In this document: positions 25,041 to 35,671 of the stretch, in pieces
Layout: the number at the start of each line of letters is the position of its first letter
Position numbering within the stretch: position 1 is the first letter of the stretch
The notes under the pieces: model-generated
Told to the model about the DNA's origin: nothing
Databases searched by the model: none
The model's input: the letters and a program-made list of their open reading frames with translations, nothing else
Translations under genes and position numbers: made by a program
Assembly: GCA_043228905.1 (NCBI GenBank)
Contig: JBHGNT010000013.1
Span: 16,802,001 to 16,866,000, forward strand
DNA from: Azolla caroliniana
Lineage: Eukaryota > Polypodiophyta
DNA: 64,000 bases
Direction: 5' to 3'

Positions 25041-25233
25041 GGCTGCTGAGGGGGACGGCGGTGGCAGAGAGCGAGCGGCTAAGTTGGGGGCCCTCCTTCC
25101 TACTGAGCTTCCATGAGAGCTTGGAAAACACAGGGGAGGAGGAGGGGGTCGGACGTGGAAGCTCTCCGGAACACTAATATACATACATACATACATACAT
25201 ACATACATACATACATACATAATGAACCAAACA

Positions 25234-25278
<45 letters not shown>

Positions 25279-25315
25279 ATTCTCTAGGTCAAAATCCCAT
25301 CCTTTCCCCATATGT
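25041..25315. promoter_or_regulatory. Helicase 5' region with two microsatellites
   Basis: Between the helicase ATG (complement of 25040) and the left end of the Mutator-like element are 275 bp. They hold an (ATAC)n tract at about 25179-25221 and a (TC)n tract at about 25236-25277 (GA on the helicase sense strand). On the helicase strand a longer in-frame reading extends through the ATAC repeat as MYVC units, but I chose the internal ATG before [12 protein letters not shown] because the repeat-encoded part is clearly not conserved protein. Confidence 0.6.
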
Positions 25316-25377
25316 CTAACTACCGCCAAATATTTATGAGGGCAAGTGAGGGAATCGCGGAGAGGGACGGTGCAGGT
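25316..25377 (+). repeat. Left terminal inverted repeat of the Mutator-like element
   Basis: Begins CTAACTAC and runs through AAATATTTA, GAGGGCAAGTGAGGGAATCG and GGAGAGGGACGGTGCAGGT. It pairs with 29718-29779 over its whole length with three substitutions. The left TIR is only about 275 bp from the helicase start codon. Confidence 0.92.
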
Positions 25378-26254
25378 CGCTAGATGAGGGCGCGTGTGAT
25401 CTGCACCATCCAATGTGGATGAAGAAAAAGCGCGAAAAAGCACGCCATTCGAAGTTCTCTTTTTGGGGAGCCCGTCTCACTAAAGAAGGAGCCCGACTCA
25501 TTAGTTTGTGATGAGTATAAAAACCCATATACCTGTCATTTTTGCTTGTTTTCAAACAGGAAGCCAGAGGTTTAGGGTTTAGGCATCTTCAGCGAGGCGC
25601 ACCACCTGTTGTCCTAGTGTCTGCGAGCACCTGTTGTCCTGTTATCCAAAGGTATGTATCGCCAGACTTTGTGGAGGTTATACCTTCGAGTTTTGTGTTT
25701 GAAATCATATTTTCCTCGCAACTGGAATCCATATTATTATTGACCTCCATTGCATGCCAGAGTAAAAATCTTGATAAGATAATATGGAATCATATTTAGA
25801 AACTTGAAAGCTTAGGCCATCTGTATCTTACACTCGAGTTGGGTTGCACAAATTGGTGGTTTTTAAAGATGGCATGTGTTTTGTACAAATGGCTAGTCGG
25901 TCCAAGACCTTCATAGACTTTTATGCGGATTGGGGTGAAACAATACCCGATGAAGGGAGGTATGGCCTAAATCATTTCTCAACTATATATTGTGTATAAA
26001 TAGTGATGTTTGTGTGCTAACTTGAATGATGGTTTAGGGTTTTTGTAAGAAAGGGTGCTAAGTGCCCCAGATCCAATGATATGGATGTTGAAAACATCAT
26101 TACTGAAGACTCGAACATGGATACGAACCCCATACATGCAACGGGGCCAGATGTTGAAGCTATCAAACTAAATGGTGAGTTGATGTACTTTCTTGTAATC
26201 ATTATTGAAGTAAGTATATGTTGGTTTTTTCTTATGCAAATGTCACACCATTGT

Positions 26255-26730
26255 TGTAGTGGACCCTATGTCCCTCTTCAAGTGTGGAAGAGACTCGACA
26301 GGTATCAAATGTCGCACATGTATCGTTGGAGATTCATGTAGAAAATAGGTACGATGGTTTCGCAAAAAAGTTGACATGGAGGCTCACTTACAAAAGGCAC
26401 ATGGCATCCGTGTAATACTGCCTCGGGGGCTAAAGATAGAAAAAGAAGAGCAATCAACCTCCATGAGGAGCACAACCACATCATTCTTCAACCAATACGA
26501 AAGACAACGATCAATAAAGCGTTTTTTGGATCCGGAGCTAAAGTACAATAGAAAAAAGTGGACCCTAGTAAATTGTCGTTCATTACATCATCTGACACAA
26601 ATGAGGGTGCAGACATTGGGATTGTCTTTGTTGGTCCTGGGAAAATCACGAAAACATGGGATAACACAACAAGAAATAAGTTCACTAGGTATGTCGTTAT
26701 GGTGGGGGCATGAGATCAATAATTAACTTC
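26255..26730 (+). pseudogene. Zinc-finger-like segment of the Mutator-like element
   Basis: Reading through one stop, the translation gives LFKCGRDSTGIKCRTC, then C-R-K, a basic stretch and MEAHLQKAHGIRV. This is a Cys-Cys / His-His spacing such as found in DNA-binding fingers of plant transposases. It continues TTSFFNQYERQRSIKRFLD and, after a frame change near 26560, VDPSKLSFITSSDTNEGADI. The stop after CRK and the frame change mean no intact protein. The family is uncertain. Confidence 0.45.
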
Positions 26731-26779
26731 ATGTTTTTTTGTAGTTACTAATCTGGCCTAATAAACAGGTTTCAGGTGG

Positions 26780-27350
26780 CTTGCTGACGACTAGATGTAG
26801 CGGTCTTTTTTACGGAGGTAGAACTATGTTCGTTGTGCAATATAGGGGAGATAACATCCGCATGAATGATGACCCTCTTCCACTTATGGATGGAGTACTC
26901 GCTACCCCCCGAGATCAACAAGCGGTTTCATATTGTGGATCCACTATGGGTACAACTAGAAGGCCAAAGTGATAGGTAGAAGACATACTCACTCGGGTCC
27001 TTGAACAAGAATATGTCTTCATTCCAATATTGCACTCATGGCATTGGGTGCTTTGGATAAAGATGCGACAGGCTCCTACAGGTCTCCATGCCAAGGTGAG
27101 GAGCCCAATTGTTTTTTGCAATCCACTAAATAATCATCTGACTGCTGGCATGAAGACATTGGGTGATTTGGTTGTACGACATATCTCTAGCACCACACAC
27201 GACCATTGCATCATCAACAATGAGTGGTTCCATGTATTGCATATCCCACCCAACCTAATGGGACAGATTGTGGGTATTACGTGATGCAAACCATTCAAAT
27301 GTTGGTCGAGGAGTTCATTCAAGGATTTGAGTTCGATCAATTTGTAAGTA
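26780..27350 (+). pseudogene. Ulp1-like (C48) cysteine protease of the transposon, frame-shifted
   Basis: The segment 26781-26972 reads SGGLLTTRCSGLFYGG..., and 27000-27240 reads EYVFIPILHSWHWVLWI, the His block of SUMO-protease-like C48 enzymes. About 70 codons later, in another frame, comes QPNGTDCGYYVMQT (27246-27290), the classic Gln and catalytic Cys block. A frameshift near 27240 separates the two, and the position normally Asp (DxL) reads FCNPL, so activity is unlikely. Such proteases are known cargo or components of plant MULE and CACTA elements. The SUMO/ubiquitin-like substrate is unknown. Confidence 0.72.
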
Positions 27351-28256
27351 TTTATGAGAATTGAATTTGAGCATTTGTTTTTGTAAGGGCTTAGGTTGGT
27401 GGCATCTTGTGGTGTAGGGTAAGGAGCAATGGTTTGGATTCGAAGACGTGGAGCTCCTTCGGAAAATCATGGCAAAATGGTCACGAAGCACTCTAGGCTT
27501 AGGGTTATTTTAATCACTAGCATGTTGTACTTTGCAACATCAAACATATGATCTCGATGTACTATCTCATTTTGGTTGTACATGACTCAATGTGGACTCT
27601 ATCTGAATCTCATTTTGTAATATCAAATCAATATTTGAATCTCATATTGGTTGTATATGACTCAATTTGATGAACATTCTGGTTGTGAGTCTTATTATTT
27701 GAATCTCATTCTAGCTGTATATGACTCAATTTGAATCTCATTCTGGTTAGTGTGTGACTCAATGTGAATCTTATTCAAAAGCAATGTACAATAATGCAAT
27801 ACTAGACAATGCAATATTAGTCAATAATGGAGAAGGTAGACAAAGCAATGTACAACAATGTTATAGGAGGGAGCCCGACTGATTAATGAGGAGGCCGACT
27901 CATTAATAATTAAGTGCCCGACTACGTGTAATGATGGCGTTTCAACGATCATACTAACGATTACACTAAATTGATTCATCAAATTCAGTAGCATACACTA
28001 AGAGGTAGACTCATTCACCAAGGGTTGAACTCATTCCCTTCCTTAACAGTCTATTAATCACTCGCACTCATTTCATTCACCCGCATTCTCAATCGTTCGC
28101 TAATAGCCCTAAACATTCTCGAACTAAATCATTAAATAAGAGCTTAAATAATCCACTCCATTCATGTGAATTATTTGAATTCATTCACTTCATTCATTCG
28201 CATAATCTCTCATATTCACCTCAATCACTGGCATTCTCGATCATATTGTATTTGCT

Positions 28257-28967
28257 ATGGAGAGCACAATGCATCATTGTGTCTTCGCCATGTCAGAAGA
28301 TGAATTGGAGGATACGCCATGGTCATCCAATGCATCGTTTGTATCAAAGGACGAATTGGAGTTTGGTAGAATGTTCAACTATGGACAGATTGACACTACC
28401 AATGTTGTGGGAAGACATTGGCAGTTTATCAAGTATACTGCCTTGAGAGGAAGAATAAACCGATCAATTACCAAACTTCTGCATGTCTTAATCGGGGACA
28501 ATGAAACTGGCACTTGCATAGGAGGAACACTAATAGAGTGGTACAAGCAACAACAAGAAATATGTGAGAGTGGTCGGTTTGCACATTGTGCGAATTGTAG
28601 GTATCAAAGGTCTCAACTTAAAGAAGCGGAGAGAATATTGGAAAGGTATGTCGACGAGGCCCGATATTGGTTTAGAATCTTGAGCATGACGACTGCCACT
28701 CTATGGTATAATGTCTCACTCCAATGGTCATATTGTGATTGCCAAGACATTGTGAGTAAATGTAAGCATTTACTCGGTATCCGAATGATTATTGAGAGGC
28801 ATATGCCACATTTATGTGGCTCATTGCCTTTTATAGATCACGCAACCCAAATGCGAATGGACCATAATACAGAAATAGAAGTGGAGGCAGAGGTAGAACG
28901 AGTCGAGGAGACAACCCCACAACATCCGAGATTGAATCATTCAAGTCCAAAATACAAACGGTCGTGA
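28257..28967 (+). CDS. SWIM zinc-finger protein of the Mutator-like element
   Basis: 236-residue open frame. Near residues 160-172 it has CDCQDIVSKCKH, the CxC...CxH SWIM signature found in MuDR/FAR1-type transposases, preceded by a WFRILSMTTATLWYNVSLQW helix-like block. The N-terminus (DELEDTPWSSNASFV...GRMFNYGQ) is unfamiliar. The frame ends at KYKRS, but a -1 shift near 28915 would continue into a leucine-rich stretch (VVKALQCLDQGFGTFDRAT) and a second Cys cluster, CLHCDG and CCKNCGCIL, at about 29277-29365. The present frame is thus probably a truncated version of a longer protein. No transposase DDE residues were seen. Confidence 0.6.
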   Translation: MESTMHHCVFAMSEDELEDTPWSSNASFVSKDELEFGRMFNYGQIDTTNVVGRHWQFIKYTALRGRINRSITKLLHVLIGDNETGTCIGGTLIEWYKQQQEICESGRFAHCANCRYQRSQLKEAERILERYVDEARYWFRILSMTTATLWYNVSLQWSYCDCQDIVSKCKHLLGIRMIIERHMPHLCGSLPFIDHATQMRMDHNTEIEVEAEVERVEETTPQHPRLNHSSPKYKRS

Positions 28968-29717
28968 AAGCACTTCAATGTCTCGATCAAGGGTTCGGAA
29001 CCTTCGACCGTGCAACTATTGTCGAAGGTATACAAACATTGGAAGATGTGGTTGGGAAGGTGTATCGCGTTGGTGCACCAAAATAAACCAATGAAGAAGA
29101 TGGCAAATCAATAAGTCGCAACCAACAAATTGGTGCCAAAAGAAGTGCAACAATAGACATCTCGCAATAACTTATTGGCAGCTCCCCAAACACTTCCAAA
29201 TCCCACTCCGGAAAACTACAAAGAGGTGCAAGTCGAGCTAGGAGGCGATTGTCAATATGTGACCATGAGAAGGTTCAGTGTTTGCATTGCGATGGCTTGA
29301 CCTTGACTTCAAGGGACTCGAATGTTACATGTTGTAAAAATTGTGGTTGCATCTTGCAATCATCCCAACATGAGCCATAATCTTAATATGTAACGTGTAT
29401 ATTCATATTTCATTTTAGGGTTGTCAACATTTGATGTCTTAATATTTTATGTAAGACTTGTTATTTGAATCTTTAGGTTTTTTTGAGAAGTTTTATGATC
29501 ATTTTCATGGCAAATATTTGTTGTACACTTACCATTTTTGGGAGTTTTTGATGTTTGTTTTTAAGTCGGGCTCCTTCCCTGAGTCGATTGGGCTCTTGAT
29601 GATAGAGGTTGTCAAACAACGGGGCTCCTTTTGACAGAGTCGGGCTCCTGGTGACAGACATTGTCAACTTTTCATCCATCTTGGATGGTGGAGATTGAAC
29701 ATGCCATCAGCAGTGCA

Positions 29718-29779
29718 ACCTGCACCGTCCCTCTCCGCGATTCCCTCACTTGCCCTCTTAAATATTTGGTAGTAGTTAG
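29718..29779 (-). repeat. Right terminal inverted repeat of the Mutator-like element
   Basis: Reverse complement of 25316-25377 with 59 of 62 positions identical by eye. The high match compared with the decayed coding content suggests the insertion is not very old, or that the ends are kept by trans-mobilisation. Confidence 0.92.
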
Positions 29780-29828
29780 TCACGAGCATCCTATCCCAAT
29801 GCCCCATGGTATCCCCACATGATACATC

Positions 29829-30268
29829 TAACAATCGGCAACGGTTCCCGAACCGCGAAACCGCGGCTTAACGGTTAAAAACGGTGTAGTTCAGGTTCAC
29901 GGTTTTTTTAACGGTTCGGTTCAGTTTGGTTTCAATAGTTAGAATCCACGATTTAAACGGTTAAATGGTTTTTTTTTTTAATTTAAGAAAAATAAATTTT
30001 TTTGAAACAATCTTTTCATTTTCATGCCTTATTCTCACATTCTAGGAAAATCTTTAAATTTTAAATAATGAAATTTTTAAATTTTGACCTATGTTGAAAA
30101 CCAAAACTGAACCATGAAACCGCGGTTTAATGGCTTAACGGTTTGAATATTTTGTAATGGTTCGGTTTAACGGTTTCGTGGTTCGGTTCAATTGCGTTCA
30201 AGTTTCAAATTTTTTTAACGGTTTGGTTTGGACCCTCTCGAACTGAACCGAGCTGTTGTCGATTGTTA
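29829..30268. mobile_element. hAT-like MITE, 440 bp, rich in AACGGTT motifs
   Basis: The ends are inverted: left TAACAATCGGCAACGGTTC against right (reverse complement) TAACAATCGACAACAGCTC, 16 of 19 identical. Flanking octamers GATACATC (29821-29828) and CTCACATC (30269-30276) match at 5 of 8 sites and could be a decayed 8-bp target duplication, the hAT hallmark. The inside repeats CGGTTTAACGG / CGGTTCGGTT in both directions, typical of non-autonomous hAT families in plants. It lies 50 bp beyond the right TIR of the Mutator-like element. It has no coding capacity. Confidence 0.65.
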
Positions 30269-30537
30269 CTCACATCTCATATTGACCAAACATCTCCAAT
30301 GCCCGCATGATCCATCGATTGGTTTGCCTGTGATTCATATCCACTCTTACGTCCCCGTCGTAACCATCAATCAATCGATTGCATGCGCAAAGCATTGATT
30401 ATTAACTTGTATGGAACTCTAATTGGAGCCGAAAATAGAAGAGATGATCGATTGAACACATGATGCATGTGACATTGTGGTTAAAATATAAAAAAACAGG
30501 GCTTGGATGTAGTGGAAAATAAGATACTGCAACAATA

Positions 30538-31110
30538 TTGTGCATAAAATTTGCGTCAGGAGGTTCAAAGATAATAAAAAGAGAAGCAATTATTCCTGAG
30601 TTTTTCGTTATTTCTCCGAACTTTGTAGGTCAACCAATGCCCTCCAATCAGAGGTTGGTTCTGGTCACACTCATTGGGGGAACAAACCATAAAGGTTCCC
30701 TTCTTTCAGTATTTAGTGAAACTTGGAAGGTCATTACTGATGTCGCGGAATGTAACGGAACCAGTAACTTAGAAACTTTGGACTAACTGGGGTGTTTCAA
30801 CTTTGCATTTGAAAATGTACTGGAAAAATTGGTCATTCAAGGGACCCACTAAATTTATTCTCTTCAAATGGCTATTAGTGCATGCAACATTTCTGGTTGG
30901 CCATTCATTGAAAGGGAATGTAGCATCCAATCTTGGGCAATGTGGCTTTTGCTATGCAGCTCATGAGACTACCAAGCATGCCTTCTAGTCTTGTCCCTTG
31001 TCTTAGCAAGTACGGAATAAAGTTCTTTCTTTATTCCTAACGATCAATGTTGGTTGCTTGTTCTCATGGGGAGCGGCAATGTGGGGATTTTTACATTCCA
31101 ACTTGATATT
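30538..31110 (+). mobile_element. LINE remnant with zf-RVT domain
   Basis: Two short open frames on the + strand. The second (30803-30988) reads FKGPTKFILFKWLLVHATFL, then CGFCYAAHETTKHAF followed by SCPLS: the zf-RVT zinc-binding region that ends plant LINE polyproteins. The preceding frame (30538-30786) includes CNGTSNLETLD and probably the RNase H/RT tail. Stops at 30786 and 30988 break it. It is a different piece from the 5'-end LINE, so at least several insertions occurred. Confidence 0.7.
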
Positions 31111-31338
31111 GTATAAGGTAGACAATGTTCACATTCTAGACTCCTCTTGTGCATATTATCTATCCATGACATGATGTTCACGAGGCCATGATGGTACACA
31201 ATAGAAGATTGATATCATTTAGTCCATTTCAGCAACCTCGAAAGTAGGTCCGATGTGTCCATGTTTGGAAAACAGTGACTACAGTAACGTTATGGACATT
31301 ATGGAAATGTAGATGTAATTGACTTTATGATGCAACAT

Positions 31339-31622
31339 GTTAGAGCTAACTACTAATGTACGCATGAGATAAGGATATAAAAGATAGATAGATAGAAAGG
31401 AGAGAGAGAAAGAAGGGTGTCAATCCACCCGACCACCCCCGAGCGAAGGGATCGAAAACGGACTCGAGCCTCAATCAACATCTCATACCACCGTCGTGGC
31501 GTCGAGTCGTACCTGGTACTGGCACGCTCACTACAAAAGTTGACCCACCACAAGGACGGAGTCTCGACAAAGTCGATAAGGTATTCTATACATGTGGATA
31601 AAGTATGGTCATGCCCGTAACA
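31339..31622 (+). mobile_element. Possible solo LTR
   Basis: A 284-bp block starts TGTTAGAG and ends CCGTAACA, giving the TG...CA and TGTTA/TAACA termini usual for LTRs. It contains a TATA-like ATATAAAAG at about 31373-31381 followed by a GA-rich and GC-richer downstream part, as in a promoter-bearing LTR. The flanks (CAACA on the left, TAGCA on the right) do not form a clean 5-bp target duplication, and no primer-binding site or internal genes follow, so this is a weak call. Confidence 0.35.
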
Positions 31623-34600
31623 TAGCAAATCTTGGTCTCTCATATGTATTGCTCGAGATATGGGAGAAATTGGTGGCAGTAGTCCGTGGTCAGTAGGATA
31701 ATATGCATGGTTCTCCAAAAAATGTTAATAAGAGAAGGAAGAAGCTTCTTCACTTGTGGAGAAAGTTGACCCTATTTGTAGTGTCAAATCAAGGGCCTCA
31801 ATGGAACTATCAACTTCCATGGACCCTTGCTTGAATATCAATACACCATGGCAGTGTACCTCGTTAAGTTTCAACATCCCTTTATAAGTTCCTATATATG
31901 GCCTAACAATAACTATACATAAAACGTTGCAAGCCTCTGGGCAAATAACTTCAAGTTGTACCCTTCGGACATTTTTTCTTAATACTACTAAAGAAAATAT
32001 TTCAAAAAAGAAGGAAAAAAACCAATGCCCTCCAATCAAATATTCAGAGCCTGCATTTTTTACCATGAAGTTCAAATATGGTGTTTTGATGTACTTCTTG
32101 TTTGTGTGGATAAACACCATTATATCCCTTTCATTTTGGTTAAGGGGGTAGATGGTCAAGGAGCTAATGGAAAACTCATGCATAAGTCAACCTTCGTCAC
32201 TCTTCAAGCCATCGTTGTATTTATATTTACTTGTTTAATTGCACATGAACACACATCTACATTTTATCAACTTTGTACAATAATTGAACTTTGTGCATGT
32301 ATAAAAACCTTTATTCTTTTCTTCCATTTGTGTCTTGGCATGCCTTTCTTTGCATCCCAATGGATCTTGATATCAATAAACTTGTGTAGTCTTAATTGTA
32401 CATGGTTGTAAGGATAAATAGTATGCCCATATGATCTCTGATATATTGACTCTTAATGGCCTTAGTGAGCATCCCACTATTGTTTACCCTAACAACCTCG
32501 CACTTAATAGCAAATGCACTTGCAAGGGGGTATACTTAATAAATGGTTTTGATGAAAAGGCATTTGGTGTTCATGTTATGTATCGACTCAAGGTGGGTAT
32601 TCTAAGTGCACGACTTTATGTCACTCGTCTTCATTGAGATTTTACACTAAAGTAACAACAACTAATGCAAGTTATTAACATGTGGCTAGATATCGAGAGA
32701 GATGGAGAAAGAGACACACACATGATGAGTTAGATGCTAAAGTGGGGGAAAAGTTGGATTTTATACTTCTCTTACATTTAAATGCTCTAGTCTTTCTCCT
32801 CTCGAGTAGTGGAAACACAATACCCTTTGTTAAGTTTTACACGTTCTCTCGTATCATGCCTTACGGTACGTGAATTATCATTTCACAAAGACGATGGGCG
32901 TTTAAAGGTCCCAGCTTCATTATGTGGTTTCATGGATGTTTTGTGCACAATAATGTCTATCCCAGTACATCATTGCATTTTAGGAATGCAAGGAAGCAAT
33001 TTTGCTTGTTTAAGTAGTGAGAGATTTGGGCAGTCATGAATCTCAAAGAATTTACTATGATAGTATGTATATTGTTCGCATGGCACACAAATTGATGTTC
33101 AAGCAAACAATAAGCATATCATGATAACACGAGCATTGTCGTGTTATTGATTCCTTGTTTGTTGTGCATTGAGAGGGAGAAACCATTGTATGGGAGAACT
33201 TGCGCGTGGAGTATTGGGTTAATGCTGGTGAAATACAACCTTCGTTTTAGAAGGATTAGAAAAATCTTCCATAGGCTCTCATGTGCAATAACTTGGAGAG
33301 TATCGTTTTGAAATTTTATAAAGTAATACAAACATTGACAAAGGAGCTTAGTGGCTTGGTATATCTTGAACCTACAATTCTTTATGACCATCAATCTCAA
33401 GTGGAGAAGGCAAACTAGTAAATGATTAGTTGTATATGGATCTAACAAATAAATGTGAAAGATTGGGCAAGGCACAACGATAATGGAAGCTTGGCTTGTG
33501 TTTGTGGGACGAGTAGAGAAATATCATTGACAAAACCATACAACACCATTGACATAAAAAGAGAAGCTTACATACTTTTGCCACCACTCTCTAGCTTCGA
33601 GAAAAGGATGTTGAAGATATTATCGAAGATCATAGAACAAATTGCACCCTTCAAGCTCATATTCCAATCATATCACTAGTTGTAAGAGCTGATTGCTTGA
33701 CATTCATAATCATATGCCACAACAATTTATTTGGAGCAACGATTTTCATACCTTCATCGAAGGTTTCAATCGAAAAAGTATGGGGTTTTCCCATGACTCA
33801 TACAATTGATGGTCGTATTTGTTTTTGCAAATGGCTCAAAACAATTGAAACTTAATCACATTGTTTAGGTAAAAAACTTACATGATCGTAATAGTCATGA
33901 CCATGTCTTTCTCTTCTCAGAACTTAGTTGACCATGATATGCCATTTCATTGCAAAATGAATGGATTGGATTATCCAATAATGTGTCATCAATATTCTCT
34001 GTTGTGATAAGAGTACATGATAATAATACATGCAAATGGTGGTTGATCTCAATCATAGATCATTGAGGAGAGGAGTCCTCAAAGAGACTTGGAGCACAAA
34101 GCCTACCGCTTACAATTAAACTTTAAGCATCTATCGTGTGTTCATCACTCATATTTTTATAGGCTACAAACCCTTAACAACAAGGTTCCCCATTTTGATA
34201 TATACATTAAGGCCTTAAAACAATAAGATGATGACATGAACCTTTAGTCTATGATCATATACCATCGTTTGGTGTCAAATATGTTTGCTACACCCCATTT
34301 TTTCCATGTTCCCATTACGCATTGTGAAAATAGTAGATAATCATGACATTGAAATACCAATTTAGATTAGAATTTTTTATTTGAATTGCCATAGAGTTAG
34401 TTAGAATGGTACATTGGTGATGAGAAAGAACATGTTAATTGAAGTGATGCCAAGGAATTTAATTACTTTCATTGCCAGTGCCTTCTTCTATCAAACATTC
34501 GAGAATAATTAGATAAAACCCACATGCCATATGAACTTCTCAAGAATTAGGTGAGCTTGTCATGTACAATGGTAGAGCACATCGGCTTCATGCCGTGCCC

Positions 34601-35640
34601 ACTCAACATAAAAATTTGAGTTATTTTGAAATCCCAAAGTGCATGAAAATATGACTTAGTTTTCACTGAATACATTAGAAAAGCAATAAGCTTAATAAAA
34701 CTCATGTAAATTCTAGGGAATCAGGGGTTTTTTGAGCTTTGCCACAACAAACCTTGACTCTGAACTTGAATGAGAGATTAAAAAATCATGATAGCTTCTA
34801 TTTTCTTCAAAACAAAACAAGTTAGAATCATGTTTTTGTCATGAGACCAAAATCTCTCATAGTTTCATGCTTACATAAGATAAAAGCACAATTGCGATAC
34901 TCCAATCATATCAATGTTTACGATTGGGTTTATGAGAAGTCGGGCATGTTTAGCTAGAACCTCTCGCAAGGGGGGTCATATATGCTCGCAAACCAGCAAT
35001 TTGGGTGACGGGTTACCGAGAGGGCTTGCGAATATTAATGCTTGACGAATCGAAGGGGGATCAATCAAAAATCCGAAGTGTGTCGTGTTGACCGAATGCT
35101 CAAGTGCTCGATCATTTTAAATGTTCAATCTAGAAGGTATGTAGGTAGGTCGATTGATCAAACTTCAACAATCATTTTCAATATTTCCAATGTACTTAGG
35201 TAGGTTAGGTCGATCGATCGAACATCGACAAACATTGGGTGCTCATGTGGTGAGTCGATTCTAACAAGTTTTTAAGCATCCTAACATTGATTCAAATTTA
35301 TGGTGCGCAGAATTGATCGAGGTCCACACTACACTCGACCGATTGATGGATTAAGCATCGAATCAATTGGATTAAGCATCGAATCAATCGGATTAAGCAT
35401 CGAATCAATCTCGCACACTCCCCTGATAATTAAGACTCCCGGGTAATTAATTAAGGCTCCCCAGGTAATTAAGACATTTGAGGAAAAGCTTAAGAAATGG
35501 GGGGGGGGAGGAAACAGTAGAGTGTATGTATGCTGATTGATGGTGATGCCGATGAATCAGAGATGGAGTAGAGAGTGATGGGATTTACGGAACGCGGATG
35601 ACAGCAGGCAGGCGGGAAGCTGCTGCAGGATTTGCAGGGC
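31623..35640. other. Unassigned AT-rich intergenic DNA
   Basis: About 4 kb with only short open frames on either strand and none with a recognisable domain. It contains a 21-bp tandem repeat at 35348-35410, two related CGATTGATC/CGATCGATC blocks at 35150-35230, and a tRNA-like patch near 34565 that does not fold. Likely old transposon DNA plus the kelch gene promoter. Confidence 0.6.
35348..35410. repeat. 21-bp minisatellite, 3 copies
   Basis: Three consecutive copies of GGATTAAGCATCGAATCAAT plus T or C, about 260 bp before the kelch gene ATG. Confidence 0.9.
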
Positions 35641-35671
35641 AGCAGAAGCTGCTGTTTCGAAGAAGGTGAAC

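Larger units (their letters stand above)
25316..29779. mobile_element. Mutator-like DNA transposon with Ulp1 and SWIM genes, decayed
   Basis: 4464 bp bounded by 62-bp terminal inverted repeats (25316-25377 and 29718-29779) that differ at 3 positions plus looser homology running further inward (CACCATCCA...GGATGAA in both ends). Subterminal copies of GGAGCCCGACTC occur near both ends and around 27868-27915. Inside, all in + orientation, are a zinc-finger-like segment (about 26270-26730), a C48/Ulp1-like cysteine protease (about 26780-27350) and a SWIM zinc-finger protein (28257-28967, continuing frame-shifted to about 29380). MULEs carrying Ulp1-like genes and SWIM domains are known in plants (Kaonashi-type), which is why I assign this class. 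I see no target-site duplication and no DDE transposase core, so it is probably a non-autonomous or degraded copy. Confidence 0.75.

Noticed and set aside
25334-25799. Short open frames at the left end of the Mutator-like element
   Set aside because: They cross the TIR and subterminal repeats and show no domain; treated as element sequence, not genes.
31725-32183. 152-codon open frame on the minus strand
   Set aside because: No known domain, no splice-linked neighbours, and equally long open frames on the other strand over the same AT-rich DNA.
34555-34625. tRNA-like patch (TGGTAGAGCA ... TTCAT)
   Set aside because: It has an A-box-like word and a small stem, but no matching acceptor stem or B-box; does not fold as a tRNA.
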